Positions 35,010-47,219 of a stretch of 64,000 bases of DNA are shown here, piece by piece. Made by a program: the position numbers and the translations under genes. The stretch is from Bidens hawaiensis (taxonomy: Eukaryota; Streptophyta; Magnoliopsida; Asterales; Asteraceae), in NCBI GenBank assembly GCA_021521415.1, contig JAIQDT010001645.1:124001-188000 (forward strand), written 5' to 3'. How positions within the stretch are numbered: the first letter of the stretch is position 1; each line of letters starts with the position of its first letter. The notes beneath the pieces are model-generated. The model ran no database searches. It saw only the letters and a program-made list of their open reading frames with translations, and had not been told where the DNA came from.

Positions 35010-35410
35010 ATGTCTTGGAATGTTATGGGGCTCAATGTGAGTCAAGTCATTAGGATGACTCTAGATTATAGCGTCAAAGTTTGTGGTCTACTTGAAACAT
35101 GTGTTGTTGTCACTAAACTTAGTCGTGTTGGTATGAAAGTTGCTAGGAATTGGAGTTGGATGCTTAATGCTAGTTGTAGTAACTGTTGGGTTAGGTTCTT
35201 CATTGGGTGGGATACTAAGATGACTGATGTGGAAGTTATTAGTCAAAATGATCAGATCATGCATTGTGTGGTAAGGCCTATTAATGGTGTTTAGAAGTTC
35301 TTTTGTTCTTTCATTTTTGCTAGAATTTAGGATTTGGGTAGAAGACCTTTATGGATAATCTGGTACAATATAAAAGTTTTGTTATTGATAAGGCTTGAGT
35401 GTTGAGAGCT
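35010..35410 (+). pseudogene. LINE ORF2 endonuclease remnant (unit B2)
   Basis: The 94-residue frame at 35010-35294 is identical to the one at 21641-21925, including the premature stop. Asn4 and Glu29 of the endonuclease are present. Relics of the following segment continue to about 35400. Confidence 0.75.
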
Positions 35411-36680
35411 TAAGTTCGCTTAGAATTGATAAGGTGAGAGTGACGGTAAATGTGGCGAGACTTGGAAAGAGTAGGGTTCAGTAGAGTACGACAAACCAAC
35501 AACTAAGATTACTTAAGAGGCAGGCCAACTAGTGGAGGGGAGTTTATACTTCCAACAAGAAGGTGGGCTGAAATGAGAATGGAAAACCAACTAGTTTATA
35601 CCTCCTACAGAAAGGTGGTCTGAAATCAGAATGAAAAACCATCTAATCTAAAATATAAAACATCGGAGAACAATGTTGCTATTGTGGGCATACTATTTCT
35701 CTTCCAGCAAAGGAGCGTATTGCTTTTCAATTATGGAAGAAGGTCTCTTGGATTGGAGAAGTGAATGACCTATGCATCCTAAAAACACTTGAAGGGTGTA
35801 ATAGAAAACTCAGAATAGAAGCAGATGGTGATTGAATACGTGGGTGGCTTGAAAGTTTTGTTAACCTTCATGTGTCTAGTCAAGGCGAAAGAGTTCATGG
35901 TATAAGTGGTTCAATGTTTTATAGGTCTGGGAACAAGGCGAAAGAGTTCATTGTTGCAGTTCACACGGGTTTGCACACGTGGGAGAGAATTCCAGTAAAG
36001 AAATCATGAAGTTGACCTTGAAACATATCGGCCCGTTGGAAAACGACACGGCAAAAAAGAGACCGGGATGTAAGTTATGAACATGCTAAGGTACAAATGG
36101 TGTTAGGAGATAAAACTTTGGTTTGGCTAGTTACATTGGTTACTCACAACCATTGAACTCAAGGTAATGTTGCTATTAACATTTGGAGAGCAAGAAATAT
36201 GGAAGTTTAGTGTTATTTGAAAGTAAATGATGAAATGACTTGACTTTAGAGGTGGGAAAAAAAAATCCCCATTTAGGTATAGCAAAGTTTAGAGTTGGAT
36301 GGCTGTATGAATTTAGTTTTAATGATGAGGTTGTTAAAAACGGTGAGATGGGAAACAAATAATTCAAAGGATCAGGAGGTCGACTTCAGTTTTTGGTTAA
36401 ACTGGGTAACGATAAAGGTAAAGTGTTTAATTTGGAAATTACTTTTAGATTGTATAGCAACCAAGCTAGCTTGTCGGAGAGCTGTCAATTATGCAACTCA
36501 TATTCAGAATGCTTAAGGCATTTGATGGTGCATTGAAAGTTGGTTAAATATAATTGGTCTATCATTACGAGATTTGGTCAAACTTCCTAGACATGCGCAC
36601 TCGACTCTCGGGTTTCACATTCTCGCTTTGTTTAGAAAATTATAAGCTCTAGATGGAAGGCTGAAGCACACATACCTAAG
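35411..36680 (+). pseudogene. LINE ORF2 C-terminal remnant with zf-RVT-like region (unit B2)
   Basis: Copy of 22041-23300. The zf-RVT-like piece lies at 36295-36516 and is identical in sequence. It differs by a 9-bp net insertion at 35939-35950, where CGAAAGAGTTCA replaces TAA. The inserted bases repeat the phrase CAAGGCGAAAGAGTTCA found 53 bp upstream. Confidence 0.5.
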
Positions 36681-38302
36681 GGTTCGTTTTGTATCAATTC
36701 AAATGTCCTAACACTACGACGGCATAATGGCATAACATATCATTTTGTTTAGTGTTTTACCGGTTTAAGCAAAGTCATAATGTCTATCTTAGGATGCTTT
36801 ATTTTAAACGCTAAATTTAACAAGTGTGATTTTATCACGAACATTAGTTTATTCTTTCATAAACTCTTGTTTTAACTTTTAATAGTTAAATAAAATCTTA
36901 CTCGAGGTAAATAAAATTTCAATACCTCGCAATTTAATTTTTGTTGTTTAGTTCTTAAAACCATTTTAAATTATCTTGATCGATTTACTATACTTGTATA
37001 TTTTAACCCCTAAGTCTAAACAACCACAAGTTGCAAATCAAGCCATATGATGTTTGATATTGCTAGAGCCAATTAGCAACATCAAACGGGTCAAGGGGAC
37101 AATTTTAAAAATTACATTCTTGTATCCGCTCGCACTTGCTTCAAGATACCCATCACCTTCTCCGTGACATCTTTGTTCCTCTGGTTCTTGATCTTCACTT
37201 TTCCATCTTAAATCTTGTTCTTGGCTTGGCTTTATTAAATTACAATTATTATAAATTGAAAACTAACCTAGCTATTACAAGGATTTTAAAACAACTAAAA
37301 ATACATCCATAAAACAAACCAAAAAATGCAAAACCATATAAACAAACACAACCACAGGTCTAGGGGCTTGATTTGCAACCAACACAATAATTCAAAAATA
37401 AGAAAACATAAAGGTAGCAATCTTTTGCCACAAAGTAAATATAAATTGCTTTAATCGGTTTTAACCGTTAAAAGTTTTAAAGATTCGCAGAAGTGGCTCC
37501 AAAACTACTGTCGGAATTCGTACACAAGTTTATAAATTAACTATTTCATAAATCTTTTGTGTACGAACCATTCTTGACCTTCAGTAGTCCAGATGCGAAT
37601 ACAATAAAACTTAAATACACAACCATAGAAAAGTAAGAAACTTGTACCTTTCGGGTTTGTAGAAACTGCACTAAACTGAAACACCATGGGACAACTCGGT
37701 TTTCAAATCCGGTAACGAAAAACATCACACGAGGCAAACACCCGAAACTGCTTCTGGCCGATCACGGCCGAAAGAGAAACAGCCGGCTTCCTTTGCGCGA
37801 CGGAGCTGCCAGTCTAGGTTTTATCCAGAATTTCAACCCAAAACCTCGTTAGGTAATTGTGGAATTCTGTAAAACTACCAAAACAAGCAATTCTTAGAGA
37901 TAAAGCCATCACTACCTAGTAAAAATAAGTTAGAAAATTGAAGAAAATTGATATCTTTTAACAAAAAACTTACCTTTTGGAGCTGCCAGTCTATGCAAAA
38001 GTGGCTGCCATAATCTTGATGTTATTTGGTGATGTGAATGCATCAATGGGTTGTCTGTACTTTAGAGTAATAGCATCAAAACTGCTCCAGTAACCGAACC
38101 GATTAGATCAAAAAAGTAACTGAATGCTTAATCTGTTCATCTTTACTAGTTAAGTTTTGTATTATTCGCGATAAATCCACTGTTGTGACAATCATAATCG
38201 GCAAAAATGATTCTAAATTTGTAAGATTTTATACATTGCAACAAATAAAGGTCAAATTTTGAGAAAAAAGATTAAAAAAGTGTCAGATTTTAGACAATTA
38301 TA
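36681..38302. other. Non-coding stretch with short hairpins (unit B2)
   Basis: Copy of 23301-24924, with the same inverted pairs (for example 37517-37567) and only scattered single-base changes. No gene is supported. Confidence 0.45.
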
Positions 38303-38808
38303 CCATGGGTGCTACTATACACACAACAATGATGTGCTATATAGACATCACTGAGGTGCCATACGGACACTACGGCCATACGGAGCCGTATGGTAGGGCA
38401 AAAAGTGGTCAAATGGGTCGTTTTGATAATCATGCAGACCGTTTGATAGGGCGAAAAAGGTCATACTGTTCGTATGAGGGCCAAACATATAGCCTGCATG
38501 ATTTTTTTTGACTGAAATTGACTAATATGACAATTGATGACCTTTTTTGTCTTATCATATTGCCCTTACGAAATCCTACAGGCCTATGATAGGGTAAAAC
38601 AGGTCATACGGTTCGGACGGTGGCCAATTAGCCAAATCATACGAGCCATATGATCTTTTGACTTACAAAAAAAAATGACTGATTTAACCACTGACAAAAT
38701 CCATACGGGCCGCTGTGTGACCTTTTTCGCCCTATCTTATGGCCTATACGACATCATACAACACATCTGATGGGCAAGCTGGTGTACACTTTAGGGGATG
38801 GTGTGCCG
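38303..38808. repeat. Foldback-rich CATACGG cluster (unit B2)
   Basis: Copy of 24925-25430. The perfect palindrome CCATACGG-AG-CCGTATGG lies at 38376-38393. A few bases differ, for example CATACGGTTCGGACGG here for TTACGGTTCGTACGG in B1. Confidence 0.6.
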
Positions 38809-39155
38809 ATAAAGTCCATTATCAAGTTGAAACTTTGAGAAAAAGTGTACCTTTCCTTCATCTTCATCATCTAGATTTATTGATCTAGAGCACAATTGTA
38901 ACAGTATGAATTTGTGGTAGGTATTAAACATTTTAAAAAAATAAAGAAACAGATAAATAAAAGTTTTGCAGATCGCCTAAAAGCAATTTGGTTCTTGGTG
39001 ATGGGTGCATATTGAAACCGGTTAAAATTAAACTGAACTGCCAGTTTATAAGCGGTTTGAGAACAAACCGAACCAGATTCGATCTATCTAGTGTGTCATT
39101 TATTGGTACTCTCACATGGACAAAATCATACTAACAGGAAGTTCGATTTAGTTAC

Positions 39156-39252
39156 CTGATTGGACGAATCAGAGATGATGAACCGAGTGGTTCTGTTTGA
39201 TTGGTGTCGCCAGAAGGGGTTTCACATAGAGCAGTAATGCATTACCGCGAAC
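39156..39252 (-). other. Candidate exon (unit B2 copy)
   Basis: Copy of 25778-25874 with intact acceptor and donor signals. One base differs (ATGATGAACCGAG for ATGATGAACAGAG on the plus strand), near the end of the open frame. Same caveats as for the first copy. Confidence 0.25.
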
Positions 39253-40075
39253 CTGCAAGAATGGAAAACCAATATGATTACAAATATAAAGATTATTAAA
39301 ATCACATATAAAGGTAGTGCAAGCAGCCCAAGAAAGCCATATCATTTATTGGAGGTTTCCTAAAGTTTATGATTTGTTTGTCAAGTTTATTCATGATTTC
39401 ATTGGGTTGAAACGAGTTTAGTAAAAACCCAAACTACCATTAGTCATAATTTGATGTATGCGATACATTCCAGAAAATTCAGATTTAATCTAAAAAATTT
39501 TGACTAAAAGGGTAATATGGTCTTTTTTGGAAAATCTGGGCATGGGAAAGAATTGGGTCAGTTTGAAAGTTTCTCAAATTAGACTTTTATTGGGTCAAAA
39601 CTTCTAGTTGGTGGGTGTTGACTTTGGTGATGCACTGATCCTATGCACTTATTATGAGTATGCTAAGGGAATGAAGTGGGTTATACAGTTATCGGGAAAA
39701 CTAGCACCTGGTTAATAGATGGCAGTTGGGCCTATAAAGTAGGCACCAAATGAAGTTGATCTTGGAAATTGAATTCCAAGATACAGATTTCCGTTCTTAT
39801 TGTTGAAGGATAATTTGACATACTAAAACGTGATTACAATTTGCAGAAGCAATCTGAAAAGGTTTTTGCAATTTGTGGCAGTTTTGGGCAACTGATACAA
39901 ATTCTGCGTGGGTGGTTTTTGTAATCATTTGTACAGGTCACAGTGGAAGTACAAGGGCATTTGGGATATGGGTTGGTTTATTTAATAAGTTTGTTAAGGT
40001 CAAAGAACATTCAAGATAACTCGAGTTATTTCCCGTCAAGCCCCTCATACAAATAAACTCAAACTAAAGTCATAC

Positions 40076-40146
40076 CTGAACAGAGGCTGAAGCTGAATCA
40101 GCGGCATAATAACATCTTCTGTCATAAAATGACCTGCACTGAAATG
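40076..40146 (-). other. Candidate exon (unit B2 copy)
   Basis: Identical copy of 26698-26768, with the same splice-like borders. Same caveats. Confidence 0.25.
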
Positions 40147-40635
40147 CTGAAAAAGTCAATAAACTCTTAGAAAAAATATCCACAGTAAGCTGATTATGTT
40201 AAAATGACAAACCTTAACCGAGCGGAAGATATTTCATTCATATACATGCAGCAGCACATACATCCACAGTAGTAAGACTCAGAGCATCATTTATGATGTT
40301 AGCACCTCCATCTCCGACGTGTCACACAGTCACACCCCAAAAATGAAACCAAAGAAGCTGGAATAGTATCGTATCAATACAATAAATTATGCTAATAAGT
40401 TATTCAATCTTAGCAGGTAAACTACTATACTTTTTTCTCAAACTAACATGTTTTATATTGTTTTTTCAAACTTGAAATAGTTTAGTTTTATGTTAAAATG
40501 TACACAAATGTAATTTCATAGTAGGCTCTTGCTTAAATATATATTTTACTAAACTGTGTATAAAAATTATAATAATAAGAATGAAAAAAATAATTAAAAT
40601 ATAACAATGGATGTTAACGTGTGTATATGTAATAA

Positions 40636-40960
40636 GAGGCTACTATAGAAATCTAATCTATGGCGAGAACAAAAGAATATAAATTGTTTAATTTTCTATT
40701 AATGTTTCATATTTTTTTGGAATTCATAAATCTTAGATGCACGCACATATGTTATATACATAAAAGAATCACCAAGCAAACTTGCAAAAAATTGTTAAAT
40801 GAAACAAATCAGTTTAATGATTACATATATACATATAACATACTCATGTGCATGTATGAAGTAAAAAATTTTGAAAAAATATAAATCACTAATTAAAAAA
40901 CAAAACGATCTAGTTTGCTTTTTCGTTCTCGCATAAACTAATTGTGCTATAATGAACCTC
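40636..40960. mobile_element. MITE-like inverted-repeat element 1 (unit B2)
   Basis: Copy of 27258-27582 with the same imperfect terminal inverted repeats. Confidence 0.6.
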
Positions 40961-41522
40961 ACCATTTGCATACGTAAAATCTTCAATTTTCAAGTGATTG
41001 ACCAACATGCAAAACACAACTTTCAAGCGTATAGTTTTAAGCAGAATATCACAAGGCAATCAAGATATGAAACTAATCTTGGAAAATAAATTCTATATAC
41101 AAAATCGGTAACTAATAAGCACTATTCTGTTATCTTATTGGTTTTTTCAATGATGGATGATTGAACAAAAAGAGGTATGACCATTAACCTATAGTTTTCA
41201 CTATTCTGATATCAGGGACAATAATCCAGCAGTTAAAAGCTATCACAATAGATCGCTAGTCGGTAATTACGTCTAATAATAATCAGTTAAAAACTATTAC
41301 GACTTAAAAGCTTCTACCGTAAGTACCCTACGATAATTCACATGAGTTTATCACCATAACATCAATCATTATTTACTCCACGTTATTATATTTACTCTTA
41401 CCGTATCGTCTATCATTAACTACTTAAAAGCTATTACCATAGATCACCGGTCCGTAGCTACGCCTAACCGCTACCATAAGTCCCTTATCATTATTTTAAT
41501 GAATAAATTAAACTACTTAATG

Positions 41523-41572
<50 letters not shown>

Positions 41573-41575
41573 TAA

Positions 41576-41905
41576 GAAGTTTACTATAGACCACTAAGTT
41601 ATTGCGAGAACAAAAAGAAAATCTTAATTGTTTAATTTTTGATTAATAATTTATATTTTTCATCTGAATTTATACGTCTTAGATGCAAACACATATGTTA
41701 CATACATCAAAAAAATCACTAAACCGACTTGCAAAAAATTGTGAAATGAAACAAATCAGTTTAACGATTGGAAATATATATAACATACACATATGCATGT
41801 ACGAAGTAAAAAACTTTGAAAAAATATAAATCACTAATAAAAAAATTAAACGATTCAGTTTGCTTTTTGATTCTCGCATAAACTCGTTGTTCTATAATGA
41901 ACATC
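41576..41905. mobile_element. MITE-like inverted-repeat element 2 (unit B2)
   Basis: Copy of 28180-28509, 330 bp, next to the expanded TA tract. Confidence 0.6.
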
Positions 41906-42570
41906 ATCCATCATATATATACAACATATAAGTAGCTTATAACATTCAATTTACTCCACATTAATACTAAATCATATTTCATCGGCTATCATTAACCACT
42001 TAAAAGCTAATATCATAGATAAGCGGTCGGTAATTACGCCTACCTGCTACCATAAGTCACCTATAAATGAACAAACAAGTGTAACCCTAGAAAGTAATGT
42101 CAGAACAGAATTTACGATTTTAAATCCTTAGAACTCAGTACCAACTCTTTAAAGCTATAACTGTAACCCTAGAAAGTACCAACTAGCTTAAACTAAAAAC
42201 ACTAAATAGAATTGTAGTAACCGTAAGTAAGTAATATCAACAACAGAGTGAGAACCGATCAAATCGCAGGTAGGCCTTATTTACGCGAACCGTTGAATAT
42301 CTACTGAGTTGTGGATTTTATCGAATAAAAATCCGTGCGTAATCGCAGAGTTTAGACGAACGTAAACCGAGTAATCGCATAGTTTAATCGAAGAACAAAT
42401 GGAATGGAATCGTTTGAGAAATCAGAGTTCAATTGCTGGGTTGTGGTGGAGAATCATTTGAGTTTACGAGAATAGAATAGAATTAAATCGCATCGGAGAA
42501 TGGATCTAATTGCATAGTCAGAAAGCCGGACTTAATGACCGTTGGAGTTTAGGGTAGGGTTTTTACCAAA

Positions 42571-44156
42571 ATCAATAAATTCTTAAAAACACTATCCATA
42601 GTAAACTAATTATTTTCAAAACAACAAACCCAAACCGAGGGGGATATGTTTCAAACCTTAGCATGCAGCAGCACATGCATCCACAGTAGTATGACTCAGA
42701 GCATCCGTTATGATGATTAGCACCTCCATCTCCGATTTGTCACACACCAAAAATGAAACCAAAGAAACTGGATTAGTATCGTATCAATACAATAAATTAT
42801 GCAAAATATCACAAGGCAATCAAGATGTGAAATTAAACTTGGAAAACAAATTCTAGATCTTAGTGATGCTTTCACTATAGATACAAAATCAGTAGCTAAT
42901 AAGTACTATTCTGTTATCTTATTGGTTTTTCCAATGATGGATGATTGAACAAAAGGAAGTATGACCATTAACCTATAGTTTTCACTATTCTGATATCAGG
43001 GACAATAATCCAGCAAACAAAAGCTATTACCATAGATTGCTAGTCGGTAATTACGTCTATCAATAATCACTTAAAAACTGTTACCACTTAAAAGCTTCTA
43101 CCGTAAGTACCCTACGATAATTCACATGATCTTATCATTAACTACTTAAAAGCTATTACCATAGATCAACGGCCCGTAGCTACGCCTAACCGCTGCCATA
43201 AGTCCCTTATCATTATGTTAATGAATAATTTAAACTACTTAATGCACATATATATATAAATATAAGAGGTTTACTATAGACCACTAAGTTATTGCAAGAA
43301 CAAAAAGAAAATCTTAATTGTTTAATTTTTCATTAATAATTTGTATTTTTCATCTGAATTTATACGTCTTAGATGCAAACACATATGTTACATACATCAA
43401 AAAAATCACTAAACCGACTTGCAAAAAATTGTGAAATGAAACAAATCAGTTTAACGACTGAAAATATATATAACATACACATATGCATGTACGAAGTAAA
43501 AAACTTTGAAAAAATAAAAATCACTAATAAAAAGATTAAACGATTCAGTTTGCTTTTTGATTCTCGCATAAACTCGCTGTTCTATAATGAACATCATCTA
43601 TCATATATATACAACATTTAAGTAGTTTATACTTTATAACAATCAATTTACTCCAAATTATTACTAAATCATATTTCATCGGCTATCGTTAACCACTTAA
43701 AAGCTAATATCATATATCAGCGGTCGGTAATTACGCCTACCTGCTACCATTGACTGCCTATCATTGAAAAAACAATTGTAACCCTAAAAAGTAATGTCAG
43801 AACAGAATATACGATTTTAAATCCTTAGAACTCTTGAAACCTATAACTGTAACCCTAGAAAGTAGCAACTAGCTTAAATTAAAACACTAATTAAATATAG
43901 AATCGTAGTAACCCTAAGTAAGTAATATCAGCAACAGAGTGAGTTAGAGTGTACGTTAGAGATCAGAGATTCGAGTTTCTTACCAGATTTGACGAGGTGC
44001 AATCACAGCTGCTGAGAACCGATTGAATCGTGTTGTTTACGAGAACCGTTGAATAGCTGCAGAGTTGTGGAATTGATCGAATGATAATCAGAGGATGGAT
44101 TTGAGATTAATCGATGAGTTGTGGTGAGAAATCGCAGAGTTTAAAACCGAGTAATT
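42571..44156. repeat. Local duplication D2 (unit B2 copy)
   Basis: Copy of 29175-30760, with inverted-repeat element 3 at 43266-43595. Confidence 0.7.
43266..43595. mobile_element. MITE-like inverted-repeat element 3 (unit B2)
   Basis: Copy of 29870-30199. Here the left arm reads GCAAGAACAAAAAG where B1 has GCAAAAACAAAAAG; the version here is closer to the GCGAGAAC consensus. Confidence 0.6.
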
Positions 44157-44595
44157 GCCGCAGAGTTTAATCGATCGCAGAGTTGAAAACCGAGTAATCG
44201 CCGCAGAGTTTAATAGATTTTCTCACCGGGTTTGAAGATGGTGAATCGCTCGGAAAGATACGTCGTCGGAAAACAAACCGGATTTGATAACCGTTGGTTT
44301 CCCTCCTATACTTTCCTATTTCTTCAAACCGACCCTTTTTTTTAATATTATATTTAGTTAGTGGTGCATTAATCATGCCCGCTATTATACTAAAAACCAT
44401 ACCTTATGCATCATGTTTGGGTTAAAACGAAGTATTTGAATACCCTATTTACGGGTATAGAACCGATTTCGGGGACGTGTATTACCTAGTATATAAATCG
44501 GGTCCGGTTCCGAGTACGAGTTTTGGTATATAATGCTCATTGGTATATTAGTTGTCTGTTTCATGTGTCATTGCCTTTTGTTTTGACTTTATACT

Positions 44596-45211
44596 ATGGT
44601 TATTCACGAGTTGAGCCCAAGTCGTCGAGCATGGGTGGGTTCAAGCTCGAGATCGAAATTAAACGACGCAGCTCGGCTAGGTTCGAGATCGAAATCAAAT
44701 GACGCGGCTCGGCTAGGCTCGAGATCGAAATCAAATGACGCGACTCGGCTAGGCTCGAGCTCGATTTTGAAGTTAAAGTAGCCTAAGATCAAGCCAACGA
44801 GCCGATCTTGGATTGAACCATCGGTAACGTTTGAGTTCGCAATTGCTGAGTGGGCGGTGATCGGAATACATCACGAACTGAATGAGAGTGATTGTAATTG
44901 GTCCAAAGTGTCGGAGAACACCTCCCCCTTGGCGTTTTGGGGGCGTTTTGGCCTTCAAAAACAATCTCAGCCCGAGTCGAGCCTGGATGAGTTCAAGCTT
45001 GAGATCGAAATTAAACGACGCAGCTCAGCTAGGCTCGAGCTCGAAATTCGATGATGCATCTCAGCTAGGTTCGAACTCGATTTTGAAGTTAAAGTAGCCA
45101 AAGATCAAGCCAGCGAGTCGATCTTGGATTGAACCGTCAGTAACGTTTGAGTTCGCAATTGTTGAGTGGGTGCGGAATACATCACGAACTGAATGAGAGT
45201 GATTGTAAGGG
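44596..45211. repeat. 36-bp tandem repeats and duplicated block (unit B2)
   Basis: Copy of 31200-31815. The three 36-bp units lie at 44646-44753. Small changes include GGTTCGAG for GGCTCGAG at the second unit, which destroys one CTCGAG. Confidence 0.75.
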
Positions 45212-47189
45212 GTTTGATGACCGCTGGGGTTTTAATTAAGACGTTTTCAATCGCTTCAAACTTCAACCGGCCGTTCTTTAAAATAGACTTTTTATTTTGG
45301 TGGCTATTTGTTTCTTATTATACCTTATATAAAACATAAATGAACAACATTCTGTTATGGTGAATTTATTTTGTACTGTGTTGGAGGCTCGTAGTATAAT
45401 TAAGTATGTAAGACTGTGTAGTGGAAAGTTATGGCCGATATTATGAATAATTAAACCACTAACAAGTTAGTGGAAAACATGTCATAAATCACAAACCTTT
45501 TAGAATATGTTCTATGATTTAATTTTAATGCTTGACAGTTTTTATAAAAGTTATTTATCACCGGTGCTTGTTCTAATTCAATAAAAAAAACACACGAGGG
45601 TTATAATATATATACCTTAATACCTTATAAAAAAATAAAGCAATTTCACATGCAAAACGTGAGTTGTTTGTTGATGCATTGATCCTAAATATCTAGGGGT
45701 GTGCATAAAACCGAGAAAACGAATCGATACAAAAAAAACCCAAAAAACCAAGCCGTACTAGTAACCGGCGGTTCGGTTTTGAACTTTAGAAAAAATCGAA
45801 ATATTGGTTTTCGTTTAGTTTTGTATTTTGTTAAGAACCGAAATAACCAAAAATTGAAATAACCATAATATCTTAACCGTAAGTGTAACCATTAAAGCAA
45901 AATCTACCAATGACTATTTGTTTAGTTTTAACATATGGTTTTAAGGCATGGGTTTAAGTGGACAACAATATCGGTGATCGCAGTTTTTGTTGAGTCTAAT
46001 TTTTTGTTGCGTGAAAGTGGGAGATGATGATATTTATCGGAAATTGGTTTTTCAAACTATTAATACTATGAGATAAACAATAGAAAACGCACTTAACTTG
46101 GGATGTGTCGGTAGGCTCAGCCTTGAGGATGAAAGGGCAATTTGATAAAATGGGTCGGAAATCTCTTGTGGGTAAAGCGTTTTGTCCGTAGAAAATAAGT
46201 AATGAAAGGTCAGCCATACTCAAGCCTCAATTTTTGATATGAAAAAGTGGAAAATATTATAAAGTTTGAAAAGTTTGAAAAAATTGAATACGTTATCATA
46301 TGATATTTGGGTAGGTTTAACGTTAGAGTATGCCGTGTAGCCTGTGATATAAATCTTAAACTGCTAGTTTTAGTGTTTTACACATCATTGGCGTATGGCT
46401 TTATAACCTTAAATCTTGTATTGATGGGATGCCCCGGGTCCGAAGACCATGGGTCTGTATGCCGACTATTCATCTGGGTATTCACAATTCCAAATGGGTT
46501 GTGAATATTTAAAATAAAGCTAAAAAAAGAGAGCAAACCCGCAGTTTTCTGCCACTTAAGTCTCTAAACATGATCACAAAAAAGTACAAAAGTACAAATG
46601 CATTACAGACTTGATCATCCATGCTGTTAGCCATGTGGGGTCCCCTTGCTCGCGTCTCATTACCATTAAGAAACGGACCACAAGGGACACGCTACATGTA
46701 AACCCTACAAATGAAATTTTGCATACTCACCTATGGTGATGGTTCGGTGTATTGCTTGATAACGGGGTATGTCATGTTGTGGGGTACACTAGCTATGAAT
46801 TAATTGAACCTTAATAATATCTAATGGCTGCTTGGTAGACTTTGATGCTTAAGCTTAAGTGGATAAACAATACCCTTGATCGTCTTAACTATTCATGAAA
46901 AAAAAATAGAGCAACAAAAAGTTTTAAATCTGCTAATTTTGAGGTTTAAGTCAAGTTGGGGTGGTTTGGTCCGGTAAAAGCTAAAAATAAGCGGGTCTTA
47001 ACTGTGTAAACCACTGAGTAAAAAAATTGTCAGAACTTCTTTGTCCCGGTAAAGATTAAGGCATGGGTTTAAATGGACAACAATATCGGTGATCGCAGTT
47101 TTTGCGTTTTTTCTAAGCTTTAAAATTAACCTATATGTTTGTTAGACTGTATTTTCCGATTCTGATCTAACTGCATCAAACTTTTTCAG
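45212..47189. other. Non-coding stretch (unit B2 copy)
   Basis: Copy of 31816-33793, with the hAT-like end at about 45695 and the direct repeats near 45943 and 47061. No gene is supported. Confidence 0.4.
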
Positions 47190-47219
47190 GGACGAAAAAA
47201 GAATAAGTGTGGGGATATT

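Larger units (their letters stand above)
40154..42386. repeat. Local duplication D1 (unit B2 copy)
   Basis: Copy of 26776-28990, containing inverted-repeat elements at 40636-40960 and 41576-41905. The (CA)n(TA)n tract at about 41524-41569 is longer by about 18 bp than in B1. Confidence 0.7.
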
